Assembly (NCBI RefSeq): GCF_030252165.1
Contig: NZ_CP126969.1
Coordinates: forward strand, 1 to 64,000
Reading direction: 5' to 3'
DNA length: 64,000 nucleotides
Origin: Corynebacterium breve
Lineage (GTDB): Bacteria; Actinomycetota; Actinomycetes; Mycobacteriales; Mycobacteriaceae
In this document: positions 53,256-61,835 of the stretch, in pieces
Numbering within the stretch: position 1 is the stretch's first letter
How the letters are laid out: the number at the start of each line of letters is the position of its first letter
Notes under the pieces: model-generated
The model's database searches: none
What the model was told of the DNA's origin: nothing
The model's input: only the letters and a program-made list of their open reading frames with translations
Position numbers and translations under genes: made by a program

Positions 53256-54005
53256 TTAAGCATGCACTTCAGAAGCTGGAACAACTCCGTCGAATTGCCA
53301 GCCGACAACGGCGTTGCGCACGGAAAGCTGGGAGAAGTCCGCGGGCTGGATGCAGCTGATGGTGAGAAGGCGGCCAGGCATTGGCTCGTCGCCCCAAATC
53401 GCGGTGTTGTAGGCAAGTCCGGGTTTCTCTGGCTCGTGGGTGTCGGTGGCGGTGTAGGCCAGCCAGTTCTCGCCGGATGCCTCGGTGCGGAGGTACATCA
53501 CGTCCCCGAGGGTGATCTTGTGCTCGAAGGTCGCTCCGTCGTAGAGGTTGTCAAACACGCCTGGGGTGTAGGAACCGGTGTGGCCCGCAATCACGGTGAT
53601 GTCCTCGGCGGTAGACCCCGGCAGGACGTAAGGCTTATCGTCAGCCGTATAGGTGCAGGCCAGATCCATCGTTGCAGGGTCGATGGCGCCGTTAGTGGTT
53701 CGGCACGGACCGCCTTCGAAGCTTGCGTCGATGTTTAGCGAAGGGATAACCATTTCCTTGGCTGCGGAAGGCGCGACCTCGACATCGAGCTTTGCCTCGG
53801 AAGTCTCTTCGGTAGATTCTTCCGAGGTCTTTTCCGTCGAAGACTCAGTGGCGGATTCAGTTGAGCTGGATTCCGGCGACGTGCTAGACGATGGCGCAGC
53901 GCCACCCTGGGGCTCTTCCGGGGAATTGCTGCAGGCCACGGCGCCCACGGCGGTGAGCAAGATCGCAGCGGACGTGGCTAGAAGTGCGCGGGAACGAATA
54001 GTCAT
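53256..54005 (-). CDS. Sortase-fold lipoprotein (class E/F-like)
   Basis: A 249-residue protein with a signal peptide ending VGAVAC, lipid-modified at Cys25, a Ser/Thr/Glu-rich linker (residues 38-72), then a sortase-type beta-barrel: VIAGHTG with His142, DVMYLRTE, and LLTISC with Cys218, then Arg230. His, Cys and Arg in this order are the sortase catalytic triad. Sortases are usually anchored by a transmembrane helix, so the lipid anchor is unusual. Two extra cysteines (101 and 117) might form a disulfide. The convergent SANTG protein is a natural candidate substrate. Confidence 0.78.
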   Translation of the reverse strand: MTIRSRALLATSAAILLTAVGAVACSNSPEEPQGGAAPSSSTSPESSSTESATESSTEKTSEESTEETSEAKLDVEVAPSAAKEMVIPSLNIDASFEGGPCRTTNGAIDPATMDLACTYTADDKPYVLPGSTAEDITVIAGHTGSYTPGVFDNLYDGATFEHKITLGDVMYLRTEASGENWLAYTATDTHEPEKPGLAYNTAIWGDEPMPGRLLTISCIQPADFSQLSVRNAVVGWQFDGVVPASEVHA

Positions 54006-54068
54006 GAGAACTGATCTTCCTTGGCTAGAGGCTCCCGAGGGGAGAAAGCAGTACTCGTGTCACTCTAG

Positions 54069-55121
54069 TTAACTGTTACTTGGGGGCAAGTCAACATTCT
54101 TATGAGTTTGCTGCCAACGCTCGATGCCCCCACGCAGGTTGACTAAACCAGTCACACCCCGGGCCGCGAGCGCTTCGATGGCCTGCGCCGATCGACCGCC
54201 CACCGCGCAGTGCACAACAGCAGGGCCTGCAACATTCTCCCCGGCGAGAATCCGGCTCAGCGGCACATTCACAGCACCTGGGATGTGGAACTGCTCAAAC
54301 TCGTCAGGCTCGCGCACATCGATGACCGTGGCACCGGCGGGAATCTCATCTACTGCCGGCACATCGGGCTGTACCTGCAGTGGAGGGTCGTTTTCCAACA
54401 CCCGCTGAGTCACCGCCGGATCGCCGACCACGGGGACGCATTCCCAAGTCCCCGCTAGAGAATCGAAATAACCAAGCTTGCCGACGAGCACCTCACCCAC
54501 ACCAATCAGCACCTTCAGAGCTTCCATCGCCATGGCAGAGCCGGTCACACCGACAACGGGCCCGAGGACCCCAGCCTGGGCACACGAAGGGACGACGCCG
54601 GGCGCAGGCGGGGCGGGGAAGAGATCCTCGTAGATTGGCCCGTGGCCGGCCCAGAAGACCGACATTTGCGATTCGTAGCCCAGAATCGAACCCCACACGT
54701 GAGGAATCCCCAAGCGTGCCGCCGCGTGTGATGCGATGTGGCGCGTATCAAAGTTGTCGGCACCATCAAGAATCACGTCGGTATCGGCCAGCAATTCCAT
54801 GGCGTTAGCCCAGGTCAGGCGTTGCGCTATGCGCACTACTTCCACGTCGGGGTTCAATGCGGCCATCGCTCGGGCAGCCGAATCCACCTTCTTCTCGCCG
54901 ACCGTCTCGGTGGAGTGGATGACTTGGCGGTGGAGGTTGGACAGGTCGACCACGTCGTCGTCGATAAGCGAAATGCGCCCCACTCCGGCACCCGCCAGAT
55001 ACAGCAACGCCGGAGACCCCAGCCCGCCCGCGCCAATGACGGCGACGTGGGAATCCAACAGGCGCTCTTGCGCCTCGGGGCCGGTCAGGGTGATTTGGCG
55101 ACGGTACCTCGCAACATCCAT
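54069..55121 (-). CDS. moeZ: MoeZ: E1-like adenylyltransferase with rhodanese domain
   Basis: Activates the C-terminal Gly-Gly of MoaD-type sulfur carriers. The N-terminal ThiF/MoeB domain has GAGGLGSPALLYLAGAG, the DNFDTR adenylation motif and CAQAGVLGP. The C-terminal rhodanese domain (residues about 250-350) carries the active-site Cys in HCAVGGRSA, so it can also transfer sulfur. ATG 55121 overlaps the moaE stop by one base; the longer frame to 55310 lies inside moaE. Confidence 0.9.
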   Translation of the reverse strand: MDVARYRRQITLTGPEAQERLLDSHVAVIGAGGLGSPALLYLAGAGVGRISLIDDDVVDLSNLHRQVIHSTETVGEKKVDSAARAMAALNPDVEVVRIAQRLTWANAMELLADTDVILDGADNFDTRHIASHAAARLGIPHVWGSILGYESQMSVFWAGHGPIYEDLFPAPPAPGVVPSCAQAGVLGPVVGVTGSAMAMEALKVLIGVGEVLVGKLGYFDSLAGTWECVPVVGDPAVTQRVLENDPPLQVQPDVPAVDEIPAGATVIDVREPDEFEQFHIPGAVNVPLSRILAGENVAGPAVVHCAVGGRSAQAIEALAARGVTGLVNLRGGIERWQQTHKNVDLPPSNS

Positions 55122-55582
55122 CAGTCCAGCCCTACCCACTGCGTGTGGCCCTCTGCCAGCTTCTGCTCCTTCCAGATCGGCACCTCGGCCTTCACACGGT
55201 CGGCCAGTTCGGAGCACGCAGCAAACGCATCTCCACGGTGTGCCGCCGCAGCCAACACGAGAAACGCGGCCTCGCCAATTGGAATGGGCCCAGTGCGGTG
55301 GGCGGTCCACAGCCGCACATTCGGGTGCTTGGCGACGACCTCCTGAGCCACCCGCTTGATCTCGTCATCAGCAGTGGGGTGCGCGGTGTACTCCAGGTTG
55401 GCCACGCGCTGCCCGCCGTCATGATCGCGCACAATGCCCTCGAAGGTGACTAAGGCTCCCATGGCGCGGGTGATCGTCGTCAAGCGTGCCTGGGGGAGGT
55501 GTTCTTCAAGGCGGCCCGACGTCATGAATGCATCGAGTAGCTTGCCGGTTTGCTCGGCGACATAAGCGGGATCAGTGGCCAT
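55121..55582 (-). CDS. moaE: Molybdopterin synthase large subunit MoaE
   Basis: Converts precursor Z to molybdopterin together with thiocarboxylated MoaD. Recognised by FEGIVRDHDGG, LEYTAHPTAD, HRTGPIPIGEAAFLV, and the catalytic Lys in PIWKEQ. ATG 55582 gives 153 residues and overlaps the mogA gene by 11 bp. Sandwiched in a mo-cofactor operon: moeA-mogA-moaE-moeZ. Confidence 0.93.
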   Translation of the reverse strand: MATDPAYVAEQTGKLLDAFMTSGRLEEHLPQARLTTITRAMGALVTFEGIVRDHDGGQRVANLEYTAHPTADDEIKRVAQEVVAKHPNVRLWTAHRTGPIPIGEAAFLVLAAAAHRGDAFAACSELADRVKAEVPIWKEQKLAEGHTQWVGLD

Positions 55583-56048
55583 GATGTCCTTCCAGGGAGT
55601 CGATGATGTGGTTGAGCACGGGGGCAAGCACTGCGCAGCCGTCTTTCACACCGCCGCGAGAGCCGGGCAGGGTCATAACGAACGTGCGACCTCGGGTGCC
55701 TGCGAGCGCACGCGACACCACTGCCATCGGGGTGTTTTTCAGGCCCTCTTGCCAAAAAGCATGCACCAAGCCGGGGATCTCACGCTCGATGTAGGGGCTG
55801 ACGATCTCCACTGTGCGATCGTCGGGAGACAACCCGGTGCCACCCGAGGTCAAGAGCACGCTCGGGAGCTCCGCGCGGGTGAAGATCTCATCGATGGTGG
55901 CAGGAAGATCGTGGTCGGACACGACCAGCGCTTCTGGAGTGTCAAAGCCTTGAGCACGCAGGAAATCCACCGCTACGGGGCCCGAGGTGTCCTCGTAGAC
56001 GCCTTGCGACGCCCGCGTGGACGAAACTACAACCAAACCGGTACGCAT
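55572..56048 (-). CDS. mog: Molybdopterin adenylyltransferase (MogA/MoaB)
   Basis: Adenylates molybdopterin before metal insertion. TSGGTGLSPDDRT and MTLPGSRGGVKDG are the family signatures. At 158 residues it is the MoaB/Mog single-domain size. It lies 9 bp after moeA and overlaps moaE. Confidence 0.92.
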   Translation of the reverse strand: MRTGLVVVSSTRASQGVYEDTSGPVAVDFLRAQGFDTPEALVVSDHDLPATIDEIFTRAELPSVLLTSGGTGLSPDDRTVEIVSPYIEREIPGLVHAFWQEGLKNTPMAVVSRALAGTRGRTFVMTLPGSRGGVKDGCAVLAPVLNHIIDSLEGHHGH

Positions 56049-56057
56049 GGGTGCTCC

Positions 56058-57242
56058 TTATAGCGGGTAGACCTCGACGCGACCGCCCGAGGGGATCGTT
56101 GCGGTCTGCGGGATCCGAATTAAGCAATCGGCCGGCACCGCCTGCGAAATCAGATGCGACTCGGTGCCGCCGACAGGTGCTGCAAGGACGGAGCCGGAAT
56201 CGTGGATCAAGCGGCCGCGCAGGAACTGGTCACGGTCAAGGAGACCGCGGCGACCCTCGGTAAGCTTCGCCTCGAATGGCTTCGGGGCGTGGCCAAGTAC
56301 TGGTGCGACGAAGAGGCGAAAGCTGACCAGCGTGGAGATCGGGTTGCCGGGAAGCGAGATGACGGGGGTATGGGCGATCGTCGACAAGCCTTGCGGGCCA
56401 CCTGGTTGCTGGTCGACGTGGCCAAACCAGCCGGAGCGTTCCAGCACCTGGCGTACAACCTCGTACTTGCCGTGGCTGATGCCACCGGAGGTGACAATCG
56501 CATCCGGGGCGTACTCCGCGACGATGTTCTCCAGGTCAGACTTGAGGCGGGCGGGATCGTCGTCGGTACGCACGTGGCTGACTACGTCGATGCCGTAGCG
56601 GTGCGCCAGCGCCTCCAACATCGGCTCGTTGGCATCGGGGATGGCTGCTGCACCGTTAACACCGATCTCGGCGCCGCCGGTGACAGTGACGATGCGTCCG
56701 GGGCGGTACACCTCAAGCCCGCCGCACCCCTGGCTGGCCAGCGTGGCGACGACCGCCGGTGTCACCCGCGTTCCCGCCTTGACCACCACGTCGCCGGCCT
56801 GGATATCCGATCCAGTCGTGCGCATAAACTGACCTGGCTGCATAACCGGGACCTGGATAAACGCGCCTTCCTCCGAGAAAAACGCCGGCTGGCAATCCTC
56901 GATCGGGACGATGCCCGCTGTGCCTCGCGGCAGCTTCGCACCCGTCATGATCGGCACGATCGCGTTGGTGATCCCGTTGGGGTACACGTAATCCGGGTCA
57001 GTGCCGGCAGGAATCGTTGGGCCCACGCGGAACTGACCCGGCGTGGCACCCACCTGCAGGACCGATAGCGCGTAGCCGTCCATCTGCGAATTATCAAACC
57101 TCGGCGAAGCAAACTCCGCGACCACATCCTGAGCCGCCGTTGCCTGGTAGCGCGCAGCATCGATCAGGCCCATCGTTGTCGTGGGTCGAGTGCCCAAGTG
57201 GCGGCGAATCTCTGCGAGATGCTGCTCGGGGGTGCGTGCCAT
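56058..57242 (-). CDS. moeA: Molybdopterin molybdotransferase MoeA
   Basis: Inserts molybdate into adenylated molybdopterin. Motifs: FDNSQMDGYAL (DNSAMDG type), PAGT...AIVPIMTGAKLPRGT and TSGGISHGKYEVV. Length 394 is usual. A GGAGG Shine-Dalgarno precedes the ATG. The -10 region with moaD is shared: CTATAG at 57302-57307 reads as a hexamer on both strands. Confidence 0.93.
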   Translation of the reverse strand: MARTPEQHLAEIRRHLGTRPTTTMGLIDAARYQATAAQDVVAEFASPRFDNSQMDGYALSVLQVGATPGQFRVGPTIPAGTDPDYVYPNGITNAIVPIMTGAKLPRGTAGIVPIEDCQPAFFSEEGAFIQVPVMQPGQFMRTTGSDIQAGDVVVKAGTRVTPAVVATLASQGCGGLEVYRPGRIVTVTGGAEIGVNGAAAIPDANEPMLEALAHRYGIDVVSHVRTDDDPARLKSDLENIVAEYAPDAIVTSGGISHGKYEVVRQVLERSGWFGHVDQQPGGPQGLSTIAHTPVISLPGNPISTLVSFRLFVAPVLGHAPKPFEAKLTEGRRGLLDRDQFLRGRLIHDSGSVLAAPVGGTESHLISQAVPADCLIRIPQTATIPSGGRVEVYPL

Positions 57243-57318
57243 GCCGGCGCCTCCAATGTTGCTTGCCTTTTAAACCCATGTTACGCCGTGAAAAATCGAC
57301 GCTATAGTTGACCATATT

Positions 57319-57576
57319 ATGGACATTCACTACTTCGCCGCAGCCCGCGCAGCCGCAGGAACAGCGTCCGAGACCTTGGATGGCAGCTTTGGCACGCTTA
57401 ACGACGTCCTCACCGCCGCGGCCGTCAACCATTCCGGAAAGACCGATGCCGGCATGGAACTGGCCGATATCTTCGACCGATGCACCTTCTTGATTGACGG
57501 CAAGCGCGCCGAACGCGAAGCATCCGTGGAAGGCGCCGAGCGCATCGACGTCCTGCCGCCCTTTGCCGGTGGCTAG
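57319..57576 (+). CDS. moaD: MoaD/ThiS-family sulfur carrier
   Basis: An 85-residue ubiquitin-like protein ending in Gly-Gly (PPFAGG), the site of thiocarboxylation by MoeZ. It supplies sulfur to MoaE for the dithiolene of molybdopterin. TATAGT at 57303-57308 lies 10 nt before the ATG, giving a very short leader. It is divergent from moeA and overlaps the convergent pat gene by 4 bp. Confidence 0.88.
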   Translation: MDIHYFAAARAAAGTASETLDGSFGTLNDVLTAAAVNHSGKTDAGMELADIFDRCTFLIDGKRAEREASVEGAERIDVLPPFAGG

Positions 57577-58592
57577 TTGAATGTATCCCAGGCTTTGAGA
57601 AGCTGATCGGCCTCTTCGCGGTTGGTCACGGTGATGCGCAGCCCCTCCGGGAACGCGCGGGTGAGCACACCCTGCTCCGCGAACTTGGCCGCGAGCTGGT
57701 CAGCATCCACGCCCGGTAACCACACGAAGTTGGCCTGGGAACGAAATGCCCCGATGCAGTCTGCTACTTCGTCGCGAATTGCCACGGTTTCCTCGGTGCG
57801 TTCCAGCAGCTCGTCGGCGGCATTGAGCGATGCCAGCGCCCCGGCCTGTGCCACCGCGGAGACGCTGAACGGGATCGCGACTTTGTCCATCGCCGCGATG
57901 ATTTCCTCGGAGCCAAACGCGTAACCCACGCGCACGCCCGCGAGTCCGTACGCCTTGGAAAAGGTGCGCAGGCCCACCACGTTTGGATACTGCTGGATCG
58001 CCTCGGTGGCCACCACTGTGTCCTCGGCCCGGTTGTACTCAAAGTACGCCTCGTCTAGTCCCACCACGACGTTGTCTGGGACCTTGGCCATGAAGTCGTC
58101 GAACTCGGCCTGGGTGATCGTCTGGCCAGAGGGATTATTTGGGTTGCACAGGAAGATGAGGGAGGTGGAGTCGTCGATAAGCGCGGCCATGGTGTCCAGA
58201 TCGTGGTTGCCGTTTTGAAGAAGTGACACCGGGCGAGGCTGCGCGCCGACCACCTGGACAAAGATCGGATACGCCTCAAAGCTGCGCCACGGGAAGATGA
58301 CGTTGTTGTCGGACGTTGTGGTGATCTGCACCAGTTGCTGACACAGTGCGCTGGAGCCATTTCCTACAGTCACCTGCAGTGGGGCGACCTCCAAATGCTC
58401 GGCGAGCGCTTCTTTGAGCTCGGCTGCCCCCATGTCCGGGTAGCGGTTCGCTGTGGCGGCGGCCTGCGACATTGCCTCGACGGCGCTCGCGAGCGGGGCG
58501 GTGGCAACCTCGTTGGAGGAGAGCTTCACGGCGTCGGGCTGGCGCTTGCCGGGGACGTAACCAGGAATGGAGGAAAGGTCAGGGCGGATCAT
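57573..58592 (-). CDS. pat: Aromatic / histidinol-phosphate aminotransferase
   Basis: Fold-type I PLP enzyme of the HisC/Pat group, 339 residues, with FLCNPNNPSG, the DEAYFEY motif, Schiff-base Lys in TFSKAYGLAG and the phosphate-binding R-VGYAFG. In C. glutamicum a homologue in this position is described as the phenylalanine aminotransferase Pat. ATG 58592 has TACACT 7 nt upstream, supporting it over the in-frame ATG 58637. Confidence 0.88.
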   Translation of the reverse strand: MIRPDLSSIPGYVPGKRQPDAVKLSSNEVATAPLASAVEAMSQAAATANRYPDMGAAELKEALAEHLEVAPLQVTVGNGSSALCQQLVQITTTSDNNVIFPWRSFEAYPIFVQVVGAQPRPVSLLQNGNHDLDTMAALIDDSTSLIFLCNPNNPSGQTITQAEFDDFMAKVPDNVVVGLDEAYFEYNRAEDTVVATEAIQQYPNVVGLRTFSKAYGLAGVRVGYAFGSEEIIAAMDKVAIPFSVSAVAQAGALASLNAADELLERTEETVAIRDEVADCIGAFRSQANFVWLPGVDADQLAAKFAEQGVLTRAFPEGLRITVTNREEADQLLKAWDTFN

Positions 58593-58649
58593 GGTTGACA
58601 GTGTAGTTTGGTTAGAACCGCACGTGTTGGGTACCATACGAAAAGGCTT

Positions 58650-58739
58650 GGAGATGTGCCAGAGAGGCCGATTGGGGCTCCCTGCTAAGGAGTTGCCCGT
58701 TCACGCGGGCCGCAGGTTCGAATCCTGTCATCTCCGCCA
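58650..58739 (+). tRNA. tRNA-Ser(GCU)
   Basis: Class II tRNA. Acceptor GGAGATG with CATCTCC, anticodon GCT at 58684-58686, extended variable arm, T-arm GCAGGTTCGAATCCTG. The CCA end is encoded (58737-58739). It lies 1 bp before a tRNA-Arg. Confidence 0.95.
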
Positions 58740-58740
58740 C

Positions 58741-58813
58741 GCGCCCGTAGCTCAACGGATAGAGCATCTGACTACGGATCAGAAGGTTGGGGGTTCGAAT
58801 CCCTCCGGGCGCA
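58741..58813 (+). tRNA. tRNA-Arg(ACG), copy 1
   Basis: A 73-nt tRNA: acceptor GCGCCCG with CGGGCGC, anticodon ACG at 58774-58776 in loop CTACGGA, T-arm with GGTTCGAAT. Identical to the copy at 63516-63588. No encoded CCA. Confidence 0.96.
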
Positions 58814-58819
58814 CGTGTA

Positions 58820-58854
58820 GGCGCTGACTGCTTTCGGGTGGTCAGCGCCTTTTT
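58820..58854 (+). terminator. Intrinsic terminator after tRNA-Ser/tRNA-Arg
   Basis: GGCGCTGAC (58820-58828) pairs with GTCAGCGCC (58841-58849), followed by TTTTT. Confidence 0.88.
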
Positions 58855-58865
58855 GCTTAATGCAT

Positions 58866-58981
58866 CTAGGGCGTTCGGGATTTGGCTTATGCGATTCGGT
58901 GCATAACCTCTCTACCTGCCGGGATTCCGTGGCAAGCATCGGGGTTGCGCGCACATCCCGAACGGCAGAACCCGAACGCCC
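58866..58981. repeat. Dispersed inverted repeat, family B, copy 2
   Basis: A 116-bp element. The left end GGGCGTTCGGGAT (58869-58881) pairs with ATCCCGAACG (58955-58964) and, alternatively, its GGGCGTTCGGG with CCCGAACGCCC (58971-58981). The 26 bp at 58956-58981 are the exact inverse of 35779-35804. No coding sequence inside; the interior differs from copy 1. Confidence 0.8.
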
Positions 58982-59037
58982 CGGATGGCCCACGGGAGCT
59001 CAACGACCGCCCTCGAGATGCGGCGAGTAGACAGGGG

Positions 59038-59451
59038 CTACCGGTCTGAACGGTTACGCTGCGGCATAACCAGCAGACCGCGCACGATCGCGATGATCGC
59101 GGCGCCGAAAAGCGCCGGCCAGAAACCGGAGATCGTCAGGCCAAGACCGAACTGGTTGGACGCCCACGCCGTAATGGCGAAAACCGCGGCGTTGATTACC
59201 AGCGCGAAAAGGCCAAGCGTGATACAAGTGATGGGCATGCCCAGCAGGTCGAGCACGGGCTTCACCACCGCGTTGACCAGCAGGAACACCACGGCCACGC
59301 CGAGGAAGGTGAGCATTCGGTCGTTCTGGCCGTCGCCAACCATTGGCTCGGCCGGCGGAGTAACCTCGATCCCGGGAATCAGGGCGCTGGCTACCCAGAG
59401 GGCGAGTGCGGTGATGATGATGTCGAAAAACCAGGTAGTTACACGGTTCAT
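59038..59451 (-). CDS. Phage holin family IV-like membrane protein
   Basis: A 137-residue protein with four hydrophobic segments and the pattern LVNAVVKPVLDLLGMPI-ITLGLF-LVINA, as in the actinobacterial 'phage holin family' (mycobacterial 4 TMS holin) proteins. Despite the name these are chromosomal and not proof of a prophage; the function is unknown. ATG 59451 has TACACT 7 nt upstream; the longer frame to 59619 overlaps mgtE. Confidence 0.78.
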   Translation of the reverse strand: MNRVTTWFFDIIITALALWVASALIPGIEVTPPAEPMVGDGQNDRMLTFLGVAVVFLLVNAVVKPVLDLLGMPITCITLGLFALVINAAVFAITAWASNQFGLGLTISGFWPALFGAAIIAIVRGLLVMPQRNRSDR

Positions 59452-59487
59452 AATTCCGAGTGTAGCGAGCAAAGCAGAAGGAGTCTC

Positions 59488-60852
59488 ATGCGTACACAGC
59501 AGGCTGACGCTGCCCGCCGGATGAAGCAAATCATGCGCTCCGCCAAGGACATCCCCCCGGAGGATGCCGAAGAACTGCAGACGATGCTCAGCGATATGCG
59601 TCGCACAGACATCATCCAACTCATCGAGCGCACCAACGCCGATCGCGGCGCACTGATCATCCGCCTGTTGCCCCAGCCTCGCGCGACGAAAGTGTTCGAC
59701 GCGCTAGACACTATGCATCAGGCGTCGATCACACACGCGCTGGGCAGTGACAACGTCACGTCGTTCTTCGACGCTTTAGGTCCCGAAGACCGTGCCATGC
59801 TTCTCGACGAACTCCCCGCCGAAGTCGCCGAAACGATGCTCCAGGAACTGCAGCCATCGGCACGCGACTCCACGTGGACCGTGCTCGGCTACGACAAAGG
59901 GACGCTGGGAAGGCGCATGTCGCCCGAGGTTCCTGACATTTTCCCGGGGATGACGGTGGATGAGGTCGTCGCCAAGCTGCGCGAGGGCGCCGACGATGTT
60001 GAGACGATCTACACCCTCCCCGTGATCGAGGAGGACCGGACACTAGTTGGGGTGACCACGTTGAAGCGTGTGTTCACCGCGGATGGCGCTACGCCGGTAG
60101 GGGAGCTACTGGAGGAGTGGCCGTCGGCGAAGGCGACAGACGGCGCCGAGGAGACCGCGCGGTGGTTCCTACCCCTGGACTTGTTGGCGATTCCGGTGGT
60201 GGATGATGCACATAAGCTCGTGGGCATCTTGACTGTCGACGACGCCCACGACATCGTTGAGCATGCCGACACCGAGGACTCCGCGCGCTCAGGTGGCTCC
60301 GAACCACTGCAGCAGCCCTACTTGGCCACGCCCGTGGGAAAGCTCGTGCGCTCGCGCATCGTGTGGTTGGCGGTGCTGGCGTTGTCGGCGCTGCTCACGG
60401 TGCAGGTGTTAGACATCTTCGAGTCCACGCTGGAAAAGGCCGTGGTCCTCTCGCTGTTTATCCCGCTGCTCACCGGTACCGGCGGCAACACGGGCAATCA
60501 AGCGGCCACCACGGTGACGCGCGCGCTGGCACTTGGCGACGTTCGCAAGCGCGACATCGTCCAAGTCATGTGGCGTGAACTTCGCGTGGGCGTGCTGCTC
60601 GGCGCGGTCCTGGGAACGGTTGGCTTCTTCCTTGCGTGGCTGGTCTACGGGCTGCCCATCGGTGCGATCATCGGCTCGACGCTGTTTTTCGTCTGCGCGC
60701 TCTCGGCGACGGTGGGCGGTGCAATGCCGATCATCGCCAAGGCGGTCGGGGCTGATCCGGCGGTTTTCTCCAATCCGTTTATCACCACGTTTTGCGATGC
60801 AGCGGGGCTGATTATCTACTTCCTCATCGCCAAATCAGTACTGGGCATTTAG
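59488..60852 (+). CDS. mgtE: Magnesium transporter MgtE
   Basis: A 454-residue Mg2+ channel: N-terminal superhelical domain (residues about 1-125), two CBS domains (about 130-265) that sense intracellular Mg2+, then five membrane helices. The pore motif LLTGTGGNTGNQAATT and the metal-site residues in FVCALSATVGGAMPI are conserved. AAGGAG Shine-Dalgarno. No Mg2+ riboswitch (M-box) is visible in the short leader. Confidence 0.93.
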   Translation: MRTQQADAARRMKQIMRSAKDIPPEDAEELQTMLSDMRRTDIIQLIERTNADRGALIIRLLPQPRATKVFDALDTMHQASITHALGSDNVTSFFDALGPEDRAMLLDELPAEVAETMLQELQPSARDSTWTVLGYDKGTLGRRMSPEVPDIFPGMTVDEVVAKLREGADDVETIYTLPVIEEDRTLVGVTTLKRVFTADGATPVGELLEEWPSAKATDGAEETARWFLPLDLLAIPVVDDAHKLVGILTVDDAHDIVEHADTEDSARSGGSEPLQQPYLATPVGKLVRSRIVWLAVLALSALLTVQVLDIFESTLEKAVVLSLFIPLLTGTGGNTGNQAATTVTRALALGDVRKRDIVQVMWRELRVGVLLGAVLGTVGFFLAWLVYGLPIGAIIGSTLFFVCALSATVGGAMPIIAKAVGADPAVFSNPFITTFCDAAGLIIYFLIAKSVLGI

Positions 60853-60862
60853 CATTTTCCTT

Positions 60863-61648
60863 ATGACATCTGACAAGCACGGAGCACCGGTCTGGATGGA
60901 CCTCTCCACGCATGACTTGCAAGGCTCTGCCCAGTTCTACGCCGACGTATTCGGCTGGGAATTTGAAGACCAAGGCGAAAGCTTTGGCCACTACAACTTG
61001 ATTACCAAAGACGGCAAACTCATCGGCGGGGCCATGAGCTCCCTCATGGGTCCCGAAGGCCCCACCGCTGAGCCACAGGCTCCCACCGCTTGGGGAGTTT
61101 TCCTCGGCACCGACGACATCCACACGGCGGCAGCCGCAGTCACCGACAATGGTGGCCAACTCATCTTCGACCCCCTTGACGTCAGCGGACGCGGCTGGAT
61201 GGCGCTCGCGCTCGACCCCGCAGGCGCCCTCGTCGGACTGTGGCAGTCGGAGGAGTTCGTCGGCACGCACACAACAGATACCCCCGGTTTCCCGTGCTGG
61301 TTCGAGTGCATGACCACCGATTTCGATGCTGCGAAGCCTTTCTATGAGGCGGTCTTCGGCTGGCAGCCCACCGATACCAACGATGCCGGCTTCCGCTACG
61401 CCACAAACTTCCCGCTCGATCGCGTGTCGGCGGGGCTGTGTGACGCAGAGGCGTTCGTCGATAAGCCATATTGGCGTAGCTACGTGCTTGTCGACGACTC
61501 CGATGCCGCGGCCAGGCGGATCCAGGCGTTGGGCGGGGCGATCACGGATGGTCCGCAGGATTCGCCTTTTGGACGATTGTATACAGCGGTTGACCCGCAG
61601 GGAGCCACCTTCCAAATCCTTTCCGGGGACGGCGAAACTAACCCTTAA
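60863..61648 (+). CDS. Tandem VOC (glyoxalase-fold) protein 2
   Basis: A 261-residue protein with two VOC domains, residues about 6-120 and 137-255 (VWMDLSTHDLQGSAQFY and CWFECMTTDFDAAKPFY). Same architecture as 28044-28832, clearly paralogous. No metal-dependent specificity can be read off. Its -10 hexamer TAGCAT (60850-60855) contains the mgtE stop codon and stands 7 nt before the ATG, so it may be transcribed on its own. Confidence 0.82.
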   Translation: MTSDKHGAPVWMDLSTHDLQGSAQFYADVFGWEFEDQGESFGHYNLITKDGKLIGGAMSSLMGPEGPTAEPQAPTAWGVFLGTDDIHTAAAAVTDNGGQLIFDPLDVSGRGWMALALDPAGALVGLWQSEEFVGTHTTDTPGFPCWFECMTTDFDAAKPFYEAVFGWQPTDTNDAGFRYATNFPLDRVSAGLCDAEAFVDKPYWRSYVLVDDSDAAARRIQALGGAITDGPQDSPFGRLYTAVDPQGATFQILSGDGETNP

Positions 61649-61835
61649 TTAGGGTAGAAAACCGGTGGCATATCGCCTTTTGCAAACTTAAGTTGAATTG
61701 CTGGAGTCAATTCCGGAAAAACTAGGTCTTCGTGGGGGTAGACATATAACGTTTGTTGCAGGAAAAATCATCACTGTTTCATTGGAGACCCCTGTGAAAA
61801 GTGGGATCAAACGTTAAAAATCAGGAGGGACACCA

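Noticed and set aside
59038..59451. Holin-like gene as evidence of a prophage
   Set aside because: This holin family is a common chromosomal membrane protein in actinobacteria, and no phage structural, integrase or lysin gene is nearby.
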